Shown in pieces: positions 15,175-25,175 of a stretch of DNA of 64,000 nucleotides. The first letter of the stretch is position 1; every line of letters starts with the position of its first letter. The notes under the pieces are model-generated. The model was not told where the DNA came from. It made no database searches and saw nothing but the letters and a program-made list of their open reading frames with translations. This stretch comes from Sphingomonas xinjiangensis. Its GTDB lineage: Bacteria > Pseudomonadota > Alphaproteobacteria > Sphingomonadales > Sphingomonadaceae. The stretch covers positions 1-64,000 of the forward strand of contig NZ_JACIJF010000008.1 in NCBI RefSeq assembly GCF_014199255.1, in the 5' to 3' direction. Both the position numbers and the translations under genes were made by a program.

Positions 15175-17046
15175 ATGCGCGTTTTGTCCAATCTTGGTAT
15201 CGCGACCAAGATCCTGCTGGTGATCGGCATCTTGGCCATGCTGACGCTGTCGATCGTCGGGGGAGCATCGCTGCAGCTTACCAAGCTTTCGAATACCACG
15301 AGCGAGTTGATCGGCGACGAGGCCGAGAGCGTGAAGCTGGCATCCGCGGCGAGCGAGAAGCTGGCCAAGCTTCATCAGGTCTGGCTGGAACGCCTGATCG
15401 AGACCGACACTGAAAAGCTCACCGGCCTGCGTGGGGAGATCGACGCGGAGCGTAATGGTCTTGGCCAGCTGCTCGGCGAACTGAAGCCCTTCATGGAAGG
15501 AGACGATGTCGCCACCTTCGCCACGATCGAGCGGGAACTATCCGACTACCACCGAATGATGGCGCCGATCGAGGGCCTGATGACCGCCGGCAATGTTCGC
15601 GGCGCCGAACAGATCGGTCAGGATGCCGGCGGCGACTTGTACGCCAAGATCGACGTAGAATTCGACACGCTGATCTCACGCCAGGACAAGGATCTCGACG
15701 CCGGCGCGATAGCAGCAAAGGAATCCGCCGCGAATACGATCTGGTGGCTGATCGCGGCTTCCATCGGCGGCCTGGCGATTGTGGCCGCGTTCGCAGTGAT
15801 CGGCATCCGCCGCACCGTGACGGGCCCGCTTGGCGAGGTCGTGGAGCGCATGGGCAGCCTTGCCCGCGGTCAGAACAACATCGAGGTCCAGGGCACCGAT
15901 CGCGGCGACGAAATCGGCAAGATCGCCAAGGCGGTTCTGGTGTTCCGCGACGCCGCGGTCGAAAAGCAAAAGATCGAAGCCGCACAAAGGCTTGCCGACG
16001 AGGAGCAGAAGCGCGTCGTCGACTCGCTTGAAAATGGCCTGGGACAGCTCGCGCAGGGCGACCTGACCGCGCAGATCACCGCCGAATTCTCGCCGAGCTA
16101 CCAGACGGTAAAGACCAACTTCAACGAAGCGCTGACCAGCCTGCGCGGCTTGATCAGCACCGTGAGCGAAAGCGCGGCTGGCATCCGCACCGGATCGGGC
16201 GAAATCGCGCAGGCATCCGAAGACCTTGCCCGCCGCACCGAAGCGAACGCGGCCAGCCTGGAGGAAACCTCGGCTGCCGTCACGCAGATGGACGGGCGGC
16301 TGAAGGCAACCGCGCTTGCCGCTTCCCGCACCGTGGCAAGTGCAGACGGCGCCGTCACGACGGTTTCGGAAGGCCGCGCGATCACCGATCAGGCCGTGCA
16401 GGCCATGGGCCGGGTTGCCGATGGCGCCAAGGGCATCGACAGCGTGATCGAAGGGCTCGACAAGATCGCGTTCCAGACCCGCGTCCTTGCGATGAATGCG
16501 GCCGTAGAGGCTGGTCGGGCCGGCGAAGCCGGTCGAGGCTTCGCAGTCGTCGCCGATCTCGTATCGGCACTCGCGATGCGCTCGGAAGAAGAAGCGGCGC
16601 GTGCCCGCGAGCAGCTTACCGCTACGCAGACCGACATCGTGTCGGCCGTGGATATGGTGCAGCGGGTCGATGGGGCGCTTGCCAACATCTCCGGCAATGT
16701 CGCGGAAGTGCACACCCTGCTGGGACAGATGGCAAGCGACAACCAGGCGCAGTCGACTGCCATCACCGAAATCAGCATCGCCATCGGCACGATGGATCAA
16801 TCGACGCAGCAGAACGCGGCCATGGTGGAGCAGACTTCGGCTGCCGCCCGCAATCTGTCCAGCGAGGTCCTGACCATGGCCGAGCAGGCCGCGAAGTTCA
16901 ACGTCGGCAACGGCGCGCCCAAGTCCTTCCGTCCCGCTTCGCCAGCGCAATCCACGGCTGCGCAAACGGGCTATCGGTCGCCGGTCAAGCCGCTTCCGGC
17001 GTCCATATCGCCCGCCGGCGGAAGCGACGATTGGGCCAGCTTCTAA
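15175..17046 (+). CDS. Methyl-accepting chemotaxis protein
   Basis: A 623-residue receptor. It has a transmembrane helix at about 11-32, a periplasmic helical sensor (about 33-186), a second helix at about 188-209, then HAMP segments and a long cytoplasmic coiled coil. The signalling hairpin carries QTRVLAMNAAVEAGRAGEAG near residue 434. It then reads FAVVADLVSALAMRS, where most receptors have VAxEVRxLA, so the Glu and Arg that normally contact CheW/CheA are replaced. The C-terminus DDWASF resembles the NWETF-type tether for CheR/CheB. ATG 15175 is five bases after AAGGAGG. No other chemotaxis gene is in the window. Confidence 0.9.
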   Translation: MRVLSNLGIATKILLVIGILAMLTLSIVGGASLQLTKLSNTTSELIGDEAESVKLASAASEKLAKLHQVWLERLIETDTEKLTGLRGEIDAERNGLGQLLGELKPFMEGDDVATFATIERELSDYHRMMAPIEGLMTAGNVRGAEQIGQDAGGDLYAKIDVEFDTLISRQDKDLDAGAIAAKESAANTIWWLIAASIGGLAIVAAFAVIGIRRTVTGPLGEVVERMGSLARGQNNIEVQGTDRGDEIGKIAKAVLVFRDAAVEKQKIEAAQRLADEEQKRVVDSLENGLGQLAQGDLTAQITAEFSPSYQTVKTNFNEALTSLRGLISTVSESAAGIRTGSGEIAQASEDLARRTEANAASLEETSAAVTQMDGRLKATALAASRTVASADGAVTTVSEGRAITDQAVQAMGRVADGAKGIDSVIEGLDKIAFQTRVLAMNAAVEAGRAGEAGRGFAVVADLVSALAMRSEEEAARAREQLTATQTDIVSAVDMVQRVDGALANISGNVAEVHTLLGQMASDNQAQSTAITEISIAIGTMDQSTQQNAAMVEQTSAAARNLSSEVLTMAEQAAKFNVGNGAPKSFRPASPAQSTAAQTGYRSPVKPLPASISPAGGSDDWASF

Positions 17047-17055
17047 AACGTCCCA

Positions 17056-17085
17056 AGCCGGCAGGGTGGCGCCTGCCGGCTATTT
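17056..17085 (+). terminator. Terminator after the chemoreceptor
   Basis: AGCCGGCAGG (17056-17065) pairs perfectly with CCTGCCGGCT (17072-17081) around a six-base loop, followed by ATTTCG. Confidence 0.7.
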
Positions 17086-17140
17086 CGAAGCCGCACCCCG
17101 CCCCGCTTGCGGCGGGCCGCCGCGAGGCTTAAATCAGGGT

Positions 17141-17599
17141 ATGCACGCGCACGATCATCATGAGCATCACGGCAGCGACCTGACCCGCGCGGCACAGTCC
17201 ACGCTGGAAAAGGCAGGCGAGCAATGGACCGCGATGCGCGAGCGCGTGTTCGAGGTGCTTGCCGGCTTTGCCAAGCCGGCATCGGCGTATGACATCGCCG
17301 AAGCGGTTTCCAAGATCGAAGGGCGGCGCGTCGCCGCCAACAGCGTGTATCGCATCCTGGACCTGTTCGTCGGCGCCAATCTGGCGCACCGGGTGGAAAG
17401 CGCCAACGCCTATATCGCCAACGCGCATCCCGATTGCCTGCACGACTGCATCTTCCTGGTATGCGACAGCTGCGGACAGACCACGCATATCGACGACGAC
17501 TCGATCACCCGCAATGTGCGCTCGGCGGCGCAAGGCGCGGGATTTTCGCCGGTGCGGCCGGTGATCGAAGTGCGGGGAAAGTGCGCCGACTGCGCCTGA
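17141..17599 (+). CDS. zur: Fur family regulator, probably Zur
   Basis: A 152-residue protein with a His-rich N-terminus (MHAHDHHEHHG), a winged helix (ASAYDIAEAVSKIEGRRVAANSVYRILDLF) and a C-terminal metal domain. The latter has HPDCLHDCIFLVCDSCG and the final CADC, giving two CxxC pairs for the structural zinc. The lack of a Fur-type HHDH motif and the extra His/Cys favour Zur over Fur. Zur represses zinc-uptake genes when zinc is plentiful. ATG 17141 fits the family N-terminus; GAGG lies 13 bases upstream. merC with its Zur-box-like site is the likeliest local target. Confidence 0.8.
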   Translation: MHAHDHHEHHGSDLTRAAQSTLEKAGEQWTAMRERVFEVLAGFAKPASAYDIAEAVSKIEGRRVAANSVYRILDLFVGANLAHRVESANAYIANAHPDCLHDCIFLVCDSCGQTTHIDDDSITRNVRSAAQGAGFSPVRPVIEVRGKCADCA

Positions 17600-17683
17600 G
17601 CGGGCGGGAATGCGCGGCCTGCGCGTTCAACCAGCGCGACGCTAGTATTCGACAGCGGCGGACGGCTGGAGTAACAGCGTTCG

Positions 17684-19612
17684 ATGTCTGATATGCCTGC
17701 CACGCCGCTGCTCGACACGGTTGATACCCCTGCCGATCTCCGCACGCTGAAGCCCGCCGAGCTGCGCCAGCTTGCCGACGAGCTGCGCCAGGAAACGATC
17801 TCGGCGGTGGGATCGACCGGGGGGCATCTGGGCTCGGGCCTGGGCGTCGTCGAGCTGACCGTGGCGATCCATTATGTGTTCAACACGCCCGACGACAAGC
17901 TGGTGTGGGACGTGGGCCACCAATGCTACCCGCACAAGATCCTGACCGGGCGGCGTTCGCGTATCCGCACGCTGCGCCAGGGCGGCGGGCTGTCGGGCTT
18001 CACCAAGCGCAGCGAGAGCGAGTATGACCCGTTCGGGGCGGCGCATTCGTCGACCTCGATCTCGGCGGCGTTGGGCTTCGCGATCGCCAACAAGCTGTCG
18101 GACAAGCCGGGCAAGGGCATCGCGGTGATCGGCGACGGATCCATGAGCGCGGGCATGGCCTATGAGGCGATGAACAATGCCGAGGCGGCGGGCAACCGGC
18201 TGGTCGTGATCCTGAACGACAATGACATGTCGATCGCGCCGCCGGTGGGAGGCCTGTCGGCCTATCTGGCGCGAATGGTGTCATCGTCGGAGTATCTGGG
18301 GCTGCGCGAGTTCGCCAAGAAGACGATCCGCAAGCTGTCCAAGCGCGCGCACAACGCCGCGGCCAAGGCGGAGGAATATGCCCGCGGCATGGCGACCGGC
18401 GGCACGTTGTTCGAGGAACTGGGCTTTTACTATGTCGGGCCGATCGACGGGCACAATCTGGAGCACCTGATCCCGGTGCTGGAGAATGTCCGCGACAGCG
18501 AGCACGGGCCGATCCTGGTCCATGTCGTGACCAAGAAGGGCAAGGGCTATGCCCCGGCCGAGGCGGCGGCGGACAAATATCACGGCGTGCAGAAGTTCGA
18601 CGTGATCACCGGCGCGCAGGACAAGGCGCCGCCCGGGCCGCCCTCCTATCAGAATGTGTTCGGCGAGACGCTGGCCAAGCTGGCGGAGACCGACGCGCGG
18701 ATCGTGGCGATCACCGCGGCGATGCCGTCGGGCACGGGCGTGGACAAGTTCGCGCAGAAGCATCCCGAGCGCGCGTTCGATGTCGGCATTGCCGAGCAGC
18801 ATGCGGTGACCTTTGCCGCCGGTTTGGCGGCGCAGGGGATGCGGCCGTTCTGTGCGATCTATTCGACGTTCCTGCAGCGCGCCTATGATCAGGTGGTGCA
18901 CGACGTGGCGATCCAGAACCTGCCGGTGCGCTTTGCGATCGACCGCGCGGGGCTGGTCGGCGCGGACGGGGCGACGCATGCCGGCAGCTTCGACGTCACC
19001 TATCTGGCGACGCTGCCCAATTTCGTGGTGATGGCGGCGGCAGACGAGGCCGAGCTGGCGCACATGACCTATACTGCCGCCGAACATGATTCGGGGCCGA
19101 TCGCGGTGCGCTATCCGCGCGGCAACGGGACGGGCGTGCCCCTGCCCGCGGTCCCGCAGAAGCTGGAAATCGGCAAGGGCCGCGTCGTGCGCGAGGGCAA
19201 GACCGTGGCGATCCTGTCGCTCGGCACGCGGCTGGGCGAGGCGCTGAAGGCGGCGGACGCGCTGGAGGCCAAGGGGCTGTCGACCACGGTCGCCGACCTG
19301 CGCTTCGCCAAGCCGCTGGACGAGGCGCTGATCCGGCGGCTGCTGACCACGCACGAAGTGGCGGTGAGCGTGGAGGAAGGCGCCATCGGGGGCCTGGGCG
19401 CGCATGTGCTGACGCTGGCGAGCGACGAGGGGCTGATCGACGCGGGTCTCAAGCTGCGCACGATGCGGCTGCCCGACACGTTCCAGGACCAGGATTCGCC
19501 GCAGAAGCAATATGACGAGGCGGGGCTGAACGCCGAGCATATCGTCGACACGGTGCTGAAGGCATTGCGCTGGAACGAGGCGAGCGCGACCGGGGGCGGC
19601 GCGCGGGCCTAA
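17684..19612 (+). CDS. dxs: 1-deoxy-D-xylulose-5-phosphate synthase
   Basis: First enzyme of the MEP isoprenoid pathway: condenses pyruvate and glyceraldehyde-3-phosphate with thiamine diphosphate. The 642-residue protein has [16 protein letters not shown] (substrate His), [17 protein letters not shown], the thiamine-binding [16 protein letters not shown], and the second-domain catalytic Glu in [17 protein letters not shown]. The C-terminal domain of transketolase type follows. Length is normal. ATG 17684 has GGAG twelve bases upstream; ATG 17693 is an alternative. A strong terminator follows. Confidence 0.96.
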   Translation: MSDMPATPLLDTVDTPADLRTLKPAELRQLADELRQETISAVGSTGGHLGSGLGVVELTVAIHYVFNTPDDKLVWDVGHQCYPHKILTGRRSRIRTLRQGGGLSGFTKRSESEYDPFGAAHSSTSISAALGFAIANKLSDKPGKGIAVIGDGSMSAGMAYEAMNNAEAAGNRLVVILNDNDMSIAPPVGGLSAYLARMVSSSEYLGLREFAKKTIRKLSKRAHNAAAKAEEYARGMATGGTLFEELGFYYVGPIDGHNLEHLIPVLENVRDSEHGPILVHVVTKKGKGYAPAEAAADKYHGVQKFDVITGAQDKAPPGPPSYQNVFGETLAKLAETDARIVAITAAMPSGTGVDKFAQKHPERAFDVGIAEQHAVTFAAGLAAQGMRPFCAIYSTFLQRAYDQVVHDVAIQNLPVRFAIDRAGLVGADGATHAGSFDVTYLATLPNFVVMAAADEAELAHMTYTAAEHDSGPIAVRYPRGNGTGVPLPAVPQKLEIGKGRVVREGKTVAILSLGTRLGEALKAADALEAKGLSTTVADLRFAKPLDEALIRRLLTTHEVAVSVEEGAIGGLGAHVLTLASDEGLIDAGLKLRTMRLPDTFQDQDSPQKQYDEAGLNAEHIVDTVLKALRWNEASATGGGARA

Positions 19613-19638
19613 GCAGCCGGTTTCCAGCGTTGGAAGTA

Positions 19639-19668
19639 GGGGGAGCCGCCAAGCGGCTCCCCCTTTTT
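19639..19668. terminator. Strong intrinsic terminator between dxs and the TonB receptor
   Basis: GGGGGAGCCGC (19639-19649) pairs perfectly with GCGGCTCCCCC (19653-19663) around a three-base loop and is followed by five Ts. The opposite strand also ends in a usable shape for the convergent receptor gene. Confidence 0.85.
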
Positions 19669-19672
19669 GCCG

Positions 19673-22465
19673 TCAGAAGCGGAAGCGGACGCCGAGCGAG
19701 TAGCTGCGCTCAAGATACAGCACCTGCCGGGCGTAGCTGTCGCCGTTCTCGCTATACTGGCGCGAACGCTGGAGCGGGTTGCCCAGCACGTTCACGATGT
19801 CGAACGCGACGGTGATGTTGGGCACCGGGGTGATCGAGGTCGAGAAGTCGAGCTGGCCGCGACCCTTTTCCTTGATCGCATGTGCGATCGGGTCGAGCGC
19901 TTCGAGCGTGTAACCGGTCACGAACGTCGAGCGGTAGTTATAGGCAAGACGCGCCGAGAATTGCGGCTTTTCGTACAGCGCCACCAAGTTGTACGCCCAT
20001 TTCGAGACACCGGGGAATACCTGCTGCTCGTTGCCGAGCGTCGAGGCGAAGTTCGGCTGAAGATCGCCCTTCGCGTCGAGATAGGTGCCATTGGCCTGGA
20101 TGCCGAAGCCCTTTGCCCAATCCGGCAGCCCGTCGATGTCGAGGAAGCTGGTGAAGGTCACTTCTGCGCCCTGGATACGGGTCTGCCCCAGATTAACGGG
20201 CCGATCGATGCGCAAGCCAGGGCTGGAGCGGTCTGCCACGGTCGCCAGGAAACCCTGCGCATCGTGGCGGAAGACCGCCGCCGTCAGCGATCCGGTCCGC
20301 GAGAAATAATATTCCAGGCTGACGTCGTAATTGTCCGAGGTGAGCGGCTTGAGGTTCGGGTTGCCGGCCGAACCGCCGCGGCGCAGGCGCTCCACGCAGA
20401 CCGCAGGCGTAGCGTCGGTGAGGCAGGGATCCCCTGGTGCGAGGATCACCGGCTGGCCGAGTGACAGGTTCGGGCGAAGGTCGAAGAAGTTCGGCCGAGT
20501 GCGCGTTTGCGTATAGGCAAGGCGCAGCTGCAGCTTTTCGGTGAGGCCGACGCGCGCGCTCGCGTTGGGCAGATAGTCGGTATATTCGCTTTCAGCAGAG
20601 ACCGCCGGGTTGGTGATTACACCGCCCACGCCCTCTTCCCGTGAGAAACCGTCGATCTGGGTCTTGGTCTTGACCGCGCGAAGGCCGACAACGCCGTCCA
20701 GGACCGTGGAGCCGAGCTCGAAGCCGTATTTCAGCTGCGCATAGGCGGCATAGGACTTCTCGTTGGCGCGGAAGTTCTCGGCCGGGTTGAAGGGCGGGAT
20801 CCCCGCGGGCACGCCGAAGAAACTGCGCAACTCGGTGAGGTTATCGCGGATGCTGTCGCGCGTCGGTGCGGCATAGAAGACGTTCGGCTGCACCCGGTTA
20901 TAAGTGAAGCCCGGCAGGCCGGTGCGAACGTCCAGACCGGGAAGCGAGGTCAGGGGAACGCGTGCGCCTTCATTGTTGATGTAAAGGTTGCCCAGATCCC
21001 GGCCGGCATCGCGATCGGCGAAGCGCACGCCGACATCCAACCGTTTCAGGAAGCCCAGGTCGAGGTCGTAGGACAGGTCGGCACGTGCCTGGAGGTCCTG
21101 GCCGCTGACCACAAGCAACTCCTGCCAAAGCCCGCGGCTGATGAAGTTGGCGGGATCACCGAGATTGAAGTTGACGAAGCTCTGTGTCGGCCCGCCGTCG
21201 TGCGCGGCATCGAACTGAACGTTACGCACTGGCGAGCTTGCGGCCGCGTAATCGATATTGACGTTGTTCGCGCTGTACTGGCTGTCGGTGTAGGCGACAT
21301 CGGCCGAGAGACGCAGCCGATCCTTTGTCCAGATCGCGCCGCCGCCAAACTGGTAGGTGTCGGTTTTTCCGTTGAACGAGCCGGTGTAGCCGTCGGGACG
21401 CGCAGCGCCGGTTACGGTCGCGGTCGAGATCTTATTGGTGCCGGGGATCGTGGTGACGTTCGACAGCGTCATGCCATCGCCGAAGATCGGGATGAACATC
21501 CAGCGATTATAGTCCTTTGAGCGGAAGCCCTGGAACAGACCGTCGGCGTATATTTCCAGTTCGGGCGTCGGCTTCCACTGGAAGGCGGCATTGGCCGAAG
21601 GGCGGAAGCGGCTACCGTAGCCGAGGAAATTGCCTTGCGCGTCAGGAAAGCGCAGGCCCGCGTTTCCCGGTGCGTTGGTCGCATTGGTAGTGCCGATCAC
21701 CAGCGACTGCTCACGGGTGGAATCCAGGAAGTCGATGCCGACATAGGAGGCGTTCACCAGCAGGCCCATCTCGCCGATGCCGGTATCCCAACGGTTGCTG
21801 ATCAGCAGATTGCCATTGGGCACGCCACCCTGCGATTGCTCGGAATGCACATAATTGAGCGAGCCGGACAGTTCGAAGCCGTTGAAGTCGAACGGACGGC
21901 GTCCGCGCACGTTGACGGCGCCGGCGATGCCGCCCTCGATCTGCGGGGCGAGGCCCGACTTGTAGACTTCCAGCGCAGCAACAGTGCCAGCGGGGAAATC
22001 CTGGATCTGGACGTAGCGGCCTTCGGCGGTGAAGATCTGGCGTCCGTTATAGGTGGTGGTCAGATCGGGCAGGCCGCGCACGGTGACGCCGGCGGACTCG
22101 CCGCCGCCGCGGGTGACGTTGACGCCTGCGACGCGCTGAAGCGCGGAGGATGCGAAGGTGTCGGGGAGCTTGCCGATGTCCTCAGCGACGATCGCGTCGA
22201 CGATGCCGTCGGACTCGCGCTTGATCCGCTGCGACGATTCGAGACTGCGGCGCAGGCCGGTGACGACAACCTCATCGTTCGCGCTGGCGGAGTCGATCTG
22301 TTCGGACGGCGCGGGAGCGGACGGATTGACGTTCTGATCCGATGGTCCTGCCGGCTTGGGCGCTTCCTGCGCCTGCCCGGACATGTCCTGCGCGGCGGCG
22401 GGCGACGCGGCCAGAATCATCGAGAATGCGGACACAGATACGCACAGAAGCGCTTTGGCTTTCAT
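19673..22465 (-). CDS. TonB-dependent receptor
   Basis: A 930-residue outer-membrane receptor. It has a signal peptide ending in AAAQ, an Ala/Pro-rich linker, a TonB box at DEVVVTG, and a plug domain (DIGKLPDTFASSALQRVAGVNV ... TVRGLPD). The long barrel ends in YSLGVRFRF with the terminal Phe. The sequence style (LESSQRIKRESDGIVDAI) is that of sphingomonad and caulobacter receptors for carbohydrates and other large nutrients; the substrate is unknown. ATG 22465 is four bases after GGGGAGG. Longer reading upstream would run antisense through ctaA. No SusD-like partner or hydrolase adjoins it. Confidence 0.92.
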   Translation of the reverse strand: MKAKALLCVSVSAFSMILAASPAAAQDMSGQAQEAPKPAGPSDQNVNPSAPAPSEQIDSASANDEVVVTGLRRSLESSQRIKRESDGIVDAIVAEDIGKLPDTFASSALQRVAGVNVTRGGGESAGVTVRGLPDLTTTYNGRQIFTAEGRYVQIQDFPAGTVAALEVYKSGLAPQIEGGIAGAVNVRGRRPFDFNGFELSGSLNYVHSEQSQGGVPNGNLLISNRWDTGIGEMGLLVNASYVGIDFLDSTREQSLVIGTTNATNAPGNAGLRFPDAQGNFLGYGSRFRPSANAAFQWKPTPELEIYADGLFQGFRSKDYNRWMFIPIFGDGMTLSNVTTIPGTNKISTATVTGAARPDGYTGSFNGKTDTYQFGGGAIWTKDRLRLSADVAYTDSQYSANNVNIDYAAASSPVRNVQFDAAHDGGPTQSFVNFNLGDPANFISRGLWQELLVVSGQDLQARADLSYDLDLGFLKRLDVGVRFADRDAGRDLGNLYINNEGARVPLTSLPGLDVRTGLPGFTYNRVQPNVFYAAPTRDSIRDNLTELRSFFGVPAGIPPFNPAENFRANEKSYAAYAQLKYGFELGSTVLDGVVGLRAVKTKTQIDGFSREEGVGGVITNPAVSAESEYTDYLPNASARVGLTEKLQLRLAYTQTRTRPNFFDLRPNLSLGQPVILAPGDPCLTDATPAVCVERLRRGGSAGNPNLKPLTSDNYDVSLEYYFSRTGSLTAAVFRHDAQGFLATVADRSSPGLRIDRPVNLGQTRIQGAEVTFTSFLDIDGLPDWAKGFGIQANGTYLDAKGDLQPNFASTLGNEQQVFPGVSKWAYNLVALYEKPQFSARLAYNYRSTFVTGYTLEALDPIAHAIKEKGRGQLDFSTSITPVPNITVAFDIVNVLGNPLQRSRQYSENGDSYARQVLYLERSYSLGVRFRF

Positions 22466-22627
22466 ACAGCCTCCCCTTTGATATGTTGCTGGCAGTTTTC
22501 TGCCTGAGCCTTTCGCCATATCGTCGGCAATCCGAGCCGACAATATGTCCGAGTATAAAATAAAGCAGATAATTCCGATTTTACGCCGGCTATCGCATTT
22601 GCGCCACACCGCCAGTAAGCCGGATCC

Positions 22628-23650
22628 ATGCTGCAATCCGCCTCCCCCGCCCGGCCACGCGCCATCGCCAACTGGCTGTTCGCCGTCGCCATCCTGATCG
22701 TGCTGATGGTGGTGATCGGCGGCATCACCCGGCTGACCGAGTCGGGGCTGTCGATCACGCAGTGGAAGCCCGTATCGGGCATCGTTCCGCCATTGAGCGA
22801 TGCGCAGTGGCAGGCGGAATTCGACGATTACAAGCGCATCCCGGAATATCGGCAGCTGAACCAGGGCATGACGCTGTCCGGGTTCAAGCAGATCTTCTTC
22901 TGGGAATATCTGCACCGCTTGCTCGGGCGCGTGATCGGGCTGGCGTTCGCATTGCCGCTGCTGTGGTTCGCGGTGCGGCGGCAGATCCCGCGCGGCTATG
23001 GCTGGCGGCTGGTGGCGCTGCTGGCGCTGGGCGGACTGCAAGGGGCAGTGGGCTGGTGGATGGTGAAGTCCGGGCTGTCGGTGCGCACCGATGTGGCGCA
23101 CACGCGCCTTGCCACGCACCTGCTGGTCGCGCTGTTCACGCTGGCGGGGATCGTATGGACCGCGCTGGATCTGCGCTGGCTGGCGCGGACGGGCGACAAC
23201 CGCCCTGCCCGGCTGACGCCGCTTGGCGGCGCCGTGTTGGCCATATTGTTCGTACAGTTGCTGTACGGCGCGCTGGTGGCGGGGTTGAACGCCGGACTGG
23301 TGACCGACCAATGGCCGCTGATGAACGGACGCTTCTTCCCCGGCGCGACGGTGGAGGGGCGCGGGATGCTGGACGCGCTGATCAACGATCCGGCGGTTGT
23401 GCATTTCGTGCACCGGTGGTGGGCCTGGGTCGCGGTGGCAGCGCTGATCGTGCTCGCGCGCGCCGCCAAGCCGATCGAGCGGCCGGCATCCGTGGCGATC
23501 CACAGCGCGTTCGGCATCCAGATCCTGCTGGGTATCGCCACGGTAATGACACATGTCGACATCACTTTGGCCGCGCTGCATCAGCTGACCGGCGCGCTGC
23601 TGCTGCTTGCCACCATTTGGGGCGCCCATGTCGTGGGGCGGCGCGCGTGA
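22628..23650 (+). CDS. ctaA: Heme A synthase (CtaA/COX15)
   Basis: Oxidises heme O to heme A for cytochrome oxidases, in the inner membrane. The 340-residue protein has eight predicted helices. It shows the COX15 pattern: GGITRLTESGLSITQWKPVSG, EYRQLN-GM-FK-IFFWEYLHRLLGR with a heme-ligand His, and HTRLATHLLVAL. GLVTDQWPLMNGRFFP, VHFVHRWWAW and HQLTGALLLLATIWG complete the heme-site residues. It overlaps cutA by four bases (GTGA). Confidence 0.94.
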   Translation: MLQSASPARPRAIANWLFAVAILIVLMVVIGGITRLTESGLSITQWKPVSGIVPPLSDAQWQAEFDDYKRIPEYRQLNQGMTLSGFKQIFFWEYLHRLLGRVIGLAFALPLLWFAVRRQIPRGYGWRLVALLALGGLQGAVGWWMVKSGLSVRTDVAHTRLATHLLVALFTLAGIVWTALDLRWLARTGDNRPARLTPLGGAVLAILFVQLLYGALVAGLNAGLVTDQWPLMNGRFFPGATVEGRGMLDALINDPAVVHFVHRWWAWVAVAALIVLARAAKPIERPASVAIHSAFGIQILLGIATVMTHVDITLAALHQLTGALLLLATIWGAHVVGRRA

Positions 23651-23961
23651 GCGACATCGCACTGGTGCACGCGACCTTCGCCAACCGCGAAGAGGCCGAG
23701 CGCATCGCGTCCGACATGGTAGTGGAGCGGCTCGCCGCCTGCGCCAATATCCTGGCGCCGTGCGTATCGCTCTATCGCTGGGAAGGCGAGATCGAGCGGG
23801 CGCAGGAAGTGCCGGTGCTGTTCAAGACGACCCCCGAGCTGGTGGCAGCGTTGCGCGCGCGAGTCGCGGCGCTGCATTCCTATGACCTGCCGGTGATCGA
23901 GGCGTGGCCGGTCGCGGCAGGCTCCGCCGTGTTCAAATGGGTGCACGACGTCACCGGCTGA
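23647..23961 (+). CDS. cutA: CutA divalent-cation tolerance protein
   Basis: A 104-residue CutA1-type protein forming the small trimeric PII-like fold. Hallmarks are the TFANREEAERIASDMVVERLAACAN start, the SLYRWEGEIERAQEVPVLFKTT strand pair, and the LHSYDLPVIEAWPV segment near the end. Roles proposed for the family include copper tolerance and metal homeostasis; the real role is unsettled. GTG 23647 overlaps the ctaA stop, so the pair is an operon. Confidence 0.9.
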   Translation: MSDIALVHATFANREEAERIASDMVVERLAACANILAPCVSLYRWEGEIERAQEVPVLFKTTPELVAALRARVAALHSYDLPVIEAWPVAAGSAVFKWVHDVTG

Positions 23962-24016
23962 AGCACCGGCTACCGGCATGGTATCATGATACCCGTCAGC
24001 AATGGCACGCATTTGC

Positions 24017-24045
24017 TTGACTTTTACGTGGCTGCCGAGCAAATG
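24017..24045 (+). promoter_or_regulatory. Candidate promoter of rplM-rpsI
   Basis: TTGACT (24017-24022), preceded by GC, is a good -35 box; the matching -10 position about 17 bases on reads GCAAAT. The start codon of rplM is about 65 bases downstream, leaving room for an L13-binding leader. Confidence 0.4.
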
Positions 24046-24107
24046 GCGCTCAATCGCGCTGCCCCTTTGGCGGCGCGTTCGCGTTTCATACGAAAGGTCC
24101 CGGCCCC

Positions 24108-24587
24108 ATGAAGGAGCTGATGAAGACCACCAAGTCGGCAAAACCGGCTGAGGTGGAGAAGAAGTGGCACATCGTCGATGCCGACGGCCTTGTGGTCGGT
24201 CGTGCGGCGACGATCATCGCCAACATCCTGCGCGGCAAGCACAAGCCCAGCTTCACCCCGCATGTCGATTGCGGTGACAACGTCATCGTGATCAACGCCG
24301 ACAAGATCCGGTTCACCGGCAAGAAGCTGCAGGACAAGGTGTATTACAAGCACACCGGTTATGCCGGCGGCATCAAGGAAATCACCGCAGCCAAGGTCCT
24401 GGAAGGCCGCTTTCCCGAGCGCGTTCTGGAAAAGGCCGTGGAGCGCATGATCCCGCGCGGTCCTCTTGGCCGTCAGCAGATGCGCAACCTGCGCATTTTC
24501 GCCGGCACCGAGCATCCGCACGCTGCGCAGAACCCCGAAGTGCTCGACATCGCGTCGATGAACCGCAAGAACAAGGTGGGCGCATAA
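24108..24587 (+). CDS. rplM: 50S ribosomal protein L13
   Basis: A 159-residue large-subunit protein with [28 protein letters not shown] at the N-terminus, then [18 protein letters not shown] and [15 protein letters not shown]. The signature stretch [19 protein letters not shown] follows. ATG 24108 is used; ATG 24120 is an alternative start with AAGGAG before it. Its stop shares one base with the start of rpsI (TAATG), so the two are translated as a pair. Confidence 0.96.
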   Translation: MKELMKTTKSAKPAEVEKKWHIVDADGLVVGRAATIIANILRGKHKPSFTPHVDCGDNVIVINADKIRFTGKKLQDKVYYKHTGYAGGIKEITAAKVLEGRFPERVLEKAVERMIPRGPLGRQQMRNLRIFAGTEHPHAAQNPEVLDIASMNRKNKVGA

Positions 24588-25120
24588 TGTCTGACAACCG
24601 CCAGTCCCTTTCCGATCTGGGCAACCTGGCCGCAGGTGCGCCGGTTGAGGCTTCCGAAGGTGGCGAGACCGCCGCTCCGGTGACCCAGGCTCCTGTGTCG
24701 ACCATGCCGCTGCGCCAGCAGGAGCTGGACAAGTATGGCCGCGCCTATGCCACCGGCCGCCGCAAGGATGCCGTCGCACGCGTATGGCTGAAGCCCGGCA
24801 CCGGCAAGATCACGATCAACGGCCGCGACCAGGAAGTGTATTTCGCACGTCCGACGCTGCGCCTCGTCATCAACCAGCCGTTCGGCGTCGCCGAGCGTGA
24901 GGGCCAGTATGACGTGGTCTGCACCGTCAAGGGCGGCGGGCTTTCGGGCCAGGCCGGCGCAGTCAAGCACGGCATCAGCCAGGCGCTGACTCGCTTCGAG
25001 CCGGTGCTCCGCGCACCGGTGAAGGCAGCAGGCTTCCTGACCCGCGACAGCCGTACGGTCGAGCGTAAGAAGTACGGCAAGGCGAAGGCCCGTCGTAGCT
25101 TCCAGTTCTCGAAGCGCTAA
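24587..25120 (+). CDS. rpsI: 30S ribosomal protein S9
   Basis: A 177-residue small-subunit protein. The first 45 residues are an acidic/Ala-rich extension, common in alphaproteobacteria. The conserved part begins [26 protein letters not shown], continues through [14 protein letters not shown] and ends in [18 protein letters not shown], whose C-terminal Lys/Arg reaches the ribosomal P site. It follows rplM with a one-base overlap and is followed by a terminator. Confidence 0.97.
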   Translation: MSDNRQSLSDLGNLAAGAPVEASEGGETAAPVTQAPVSTMPLRQQELDKYGRAYATGRRKDAVARVWLKPGTGKITINGRDQEVYFARPTLRLVINQPFGVAEREGQYDVVCTVKGGGLSGQAGAVKHGISQALTRFEPVLRAPVKAAGFLTRDSRTVERKKYGKAKARRSFQFSKR

Positions 25121-25148
25121 AAAGCGGTTCGATTTCGAATGCGACAAG

Positions 25149-25175
25149 GGGCGGTCCGGCAACGGGCCGCCCTTT
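25149..25175 (+). terminator. Terminator of rplM-rpsI
   Basis: GGGCGGTCC (25149-25157) pairs with GGGCCGCCC (25164-25172), with one G-T pair, around a six-base loop and runs into TTTCCGTTT. Confidence 0.8.

Noticed and set aside
18281..19540. A 419-codon open frame on the minus strand opposite dxs
   Set aside because: Antisense shadow in high-GC DNA: biased His/Arg/Gln composition, no ribosome site, and an intact dxs on the other strand.
22466..23662. The TonB receptor frame stays open about 400 codons upstream of ATG 22465
   Set aside because: The extra part runs antisense through ctaA, has Gln/His/Arg-rich low-complexity composition, and a strong GGGGAGG plus signal peptide marks the real start at 22465.
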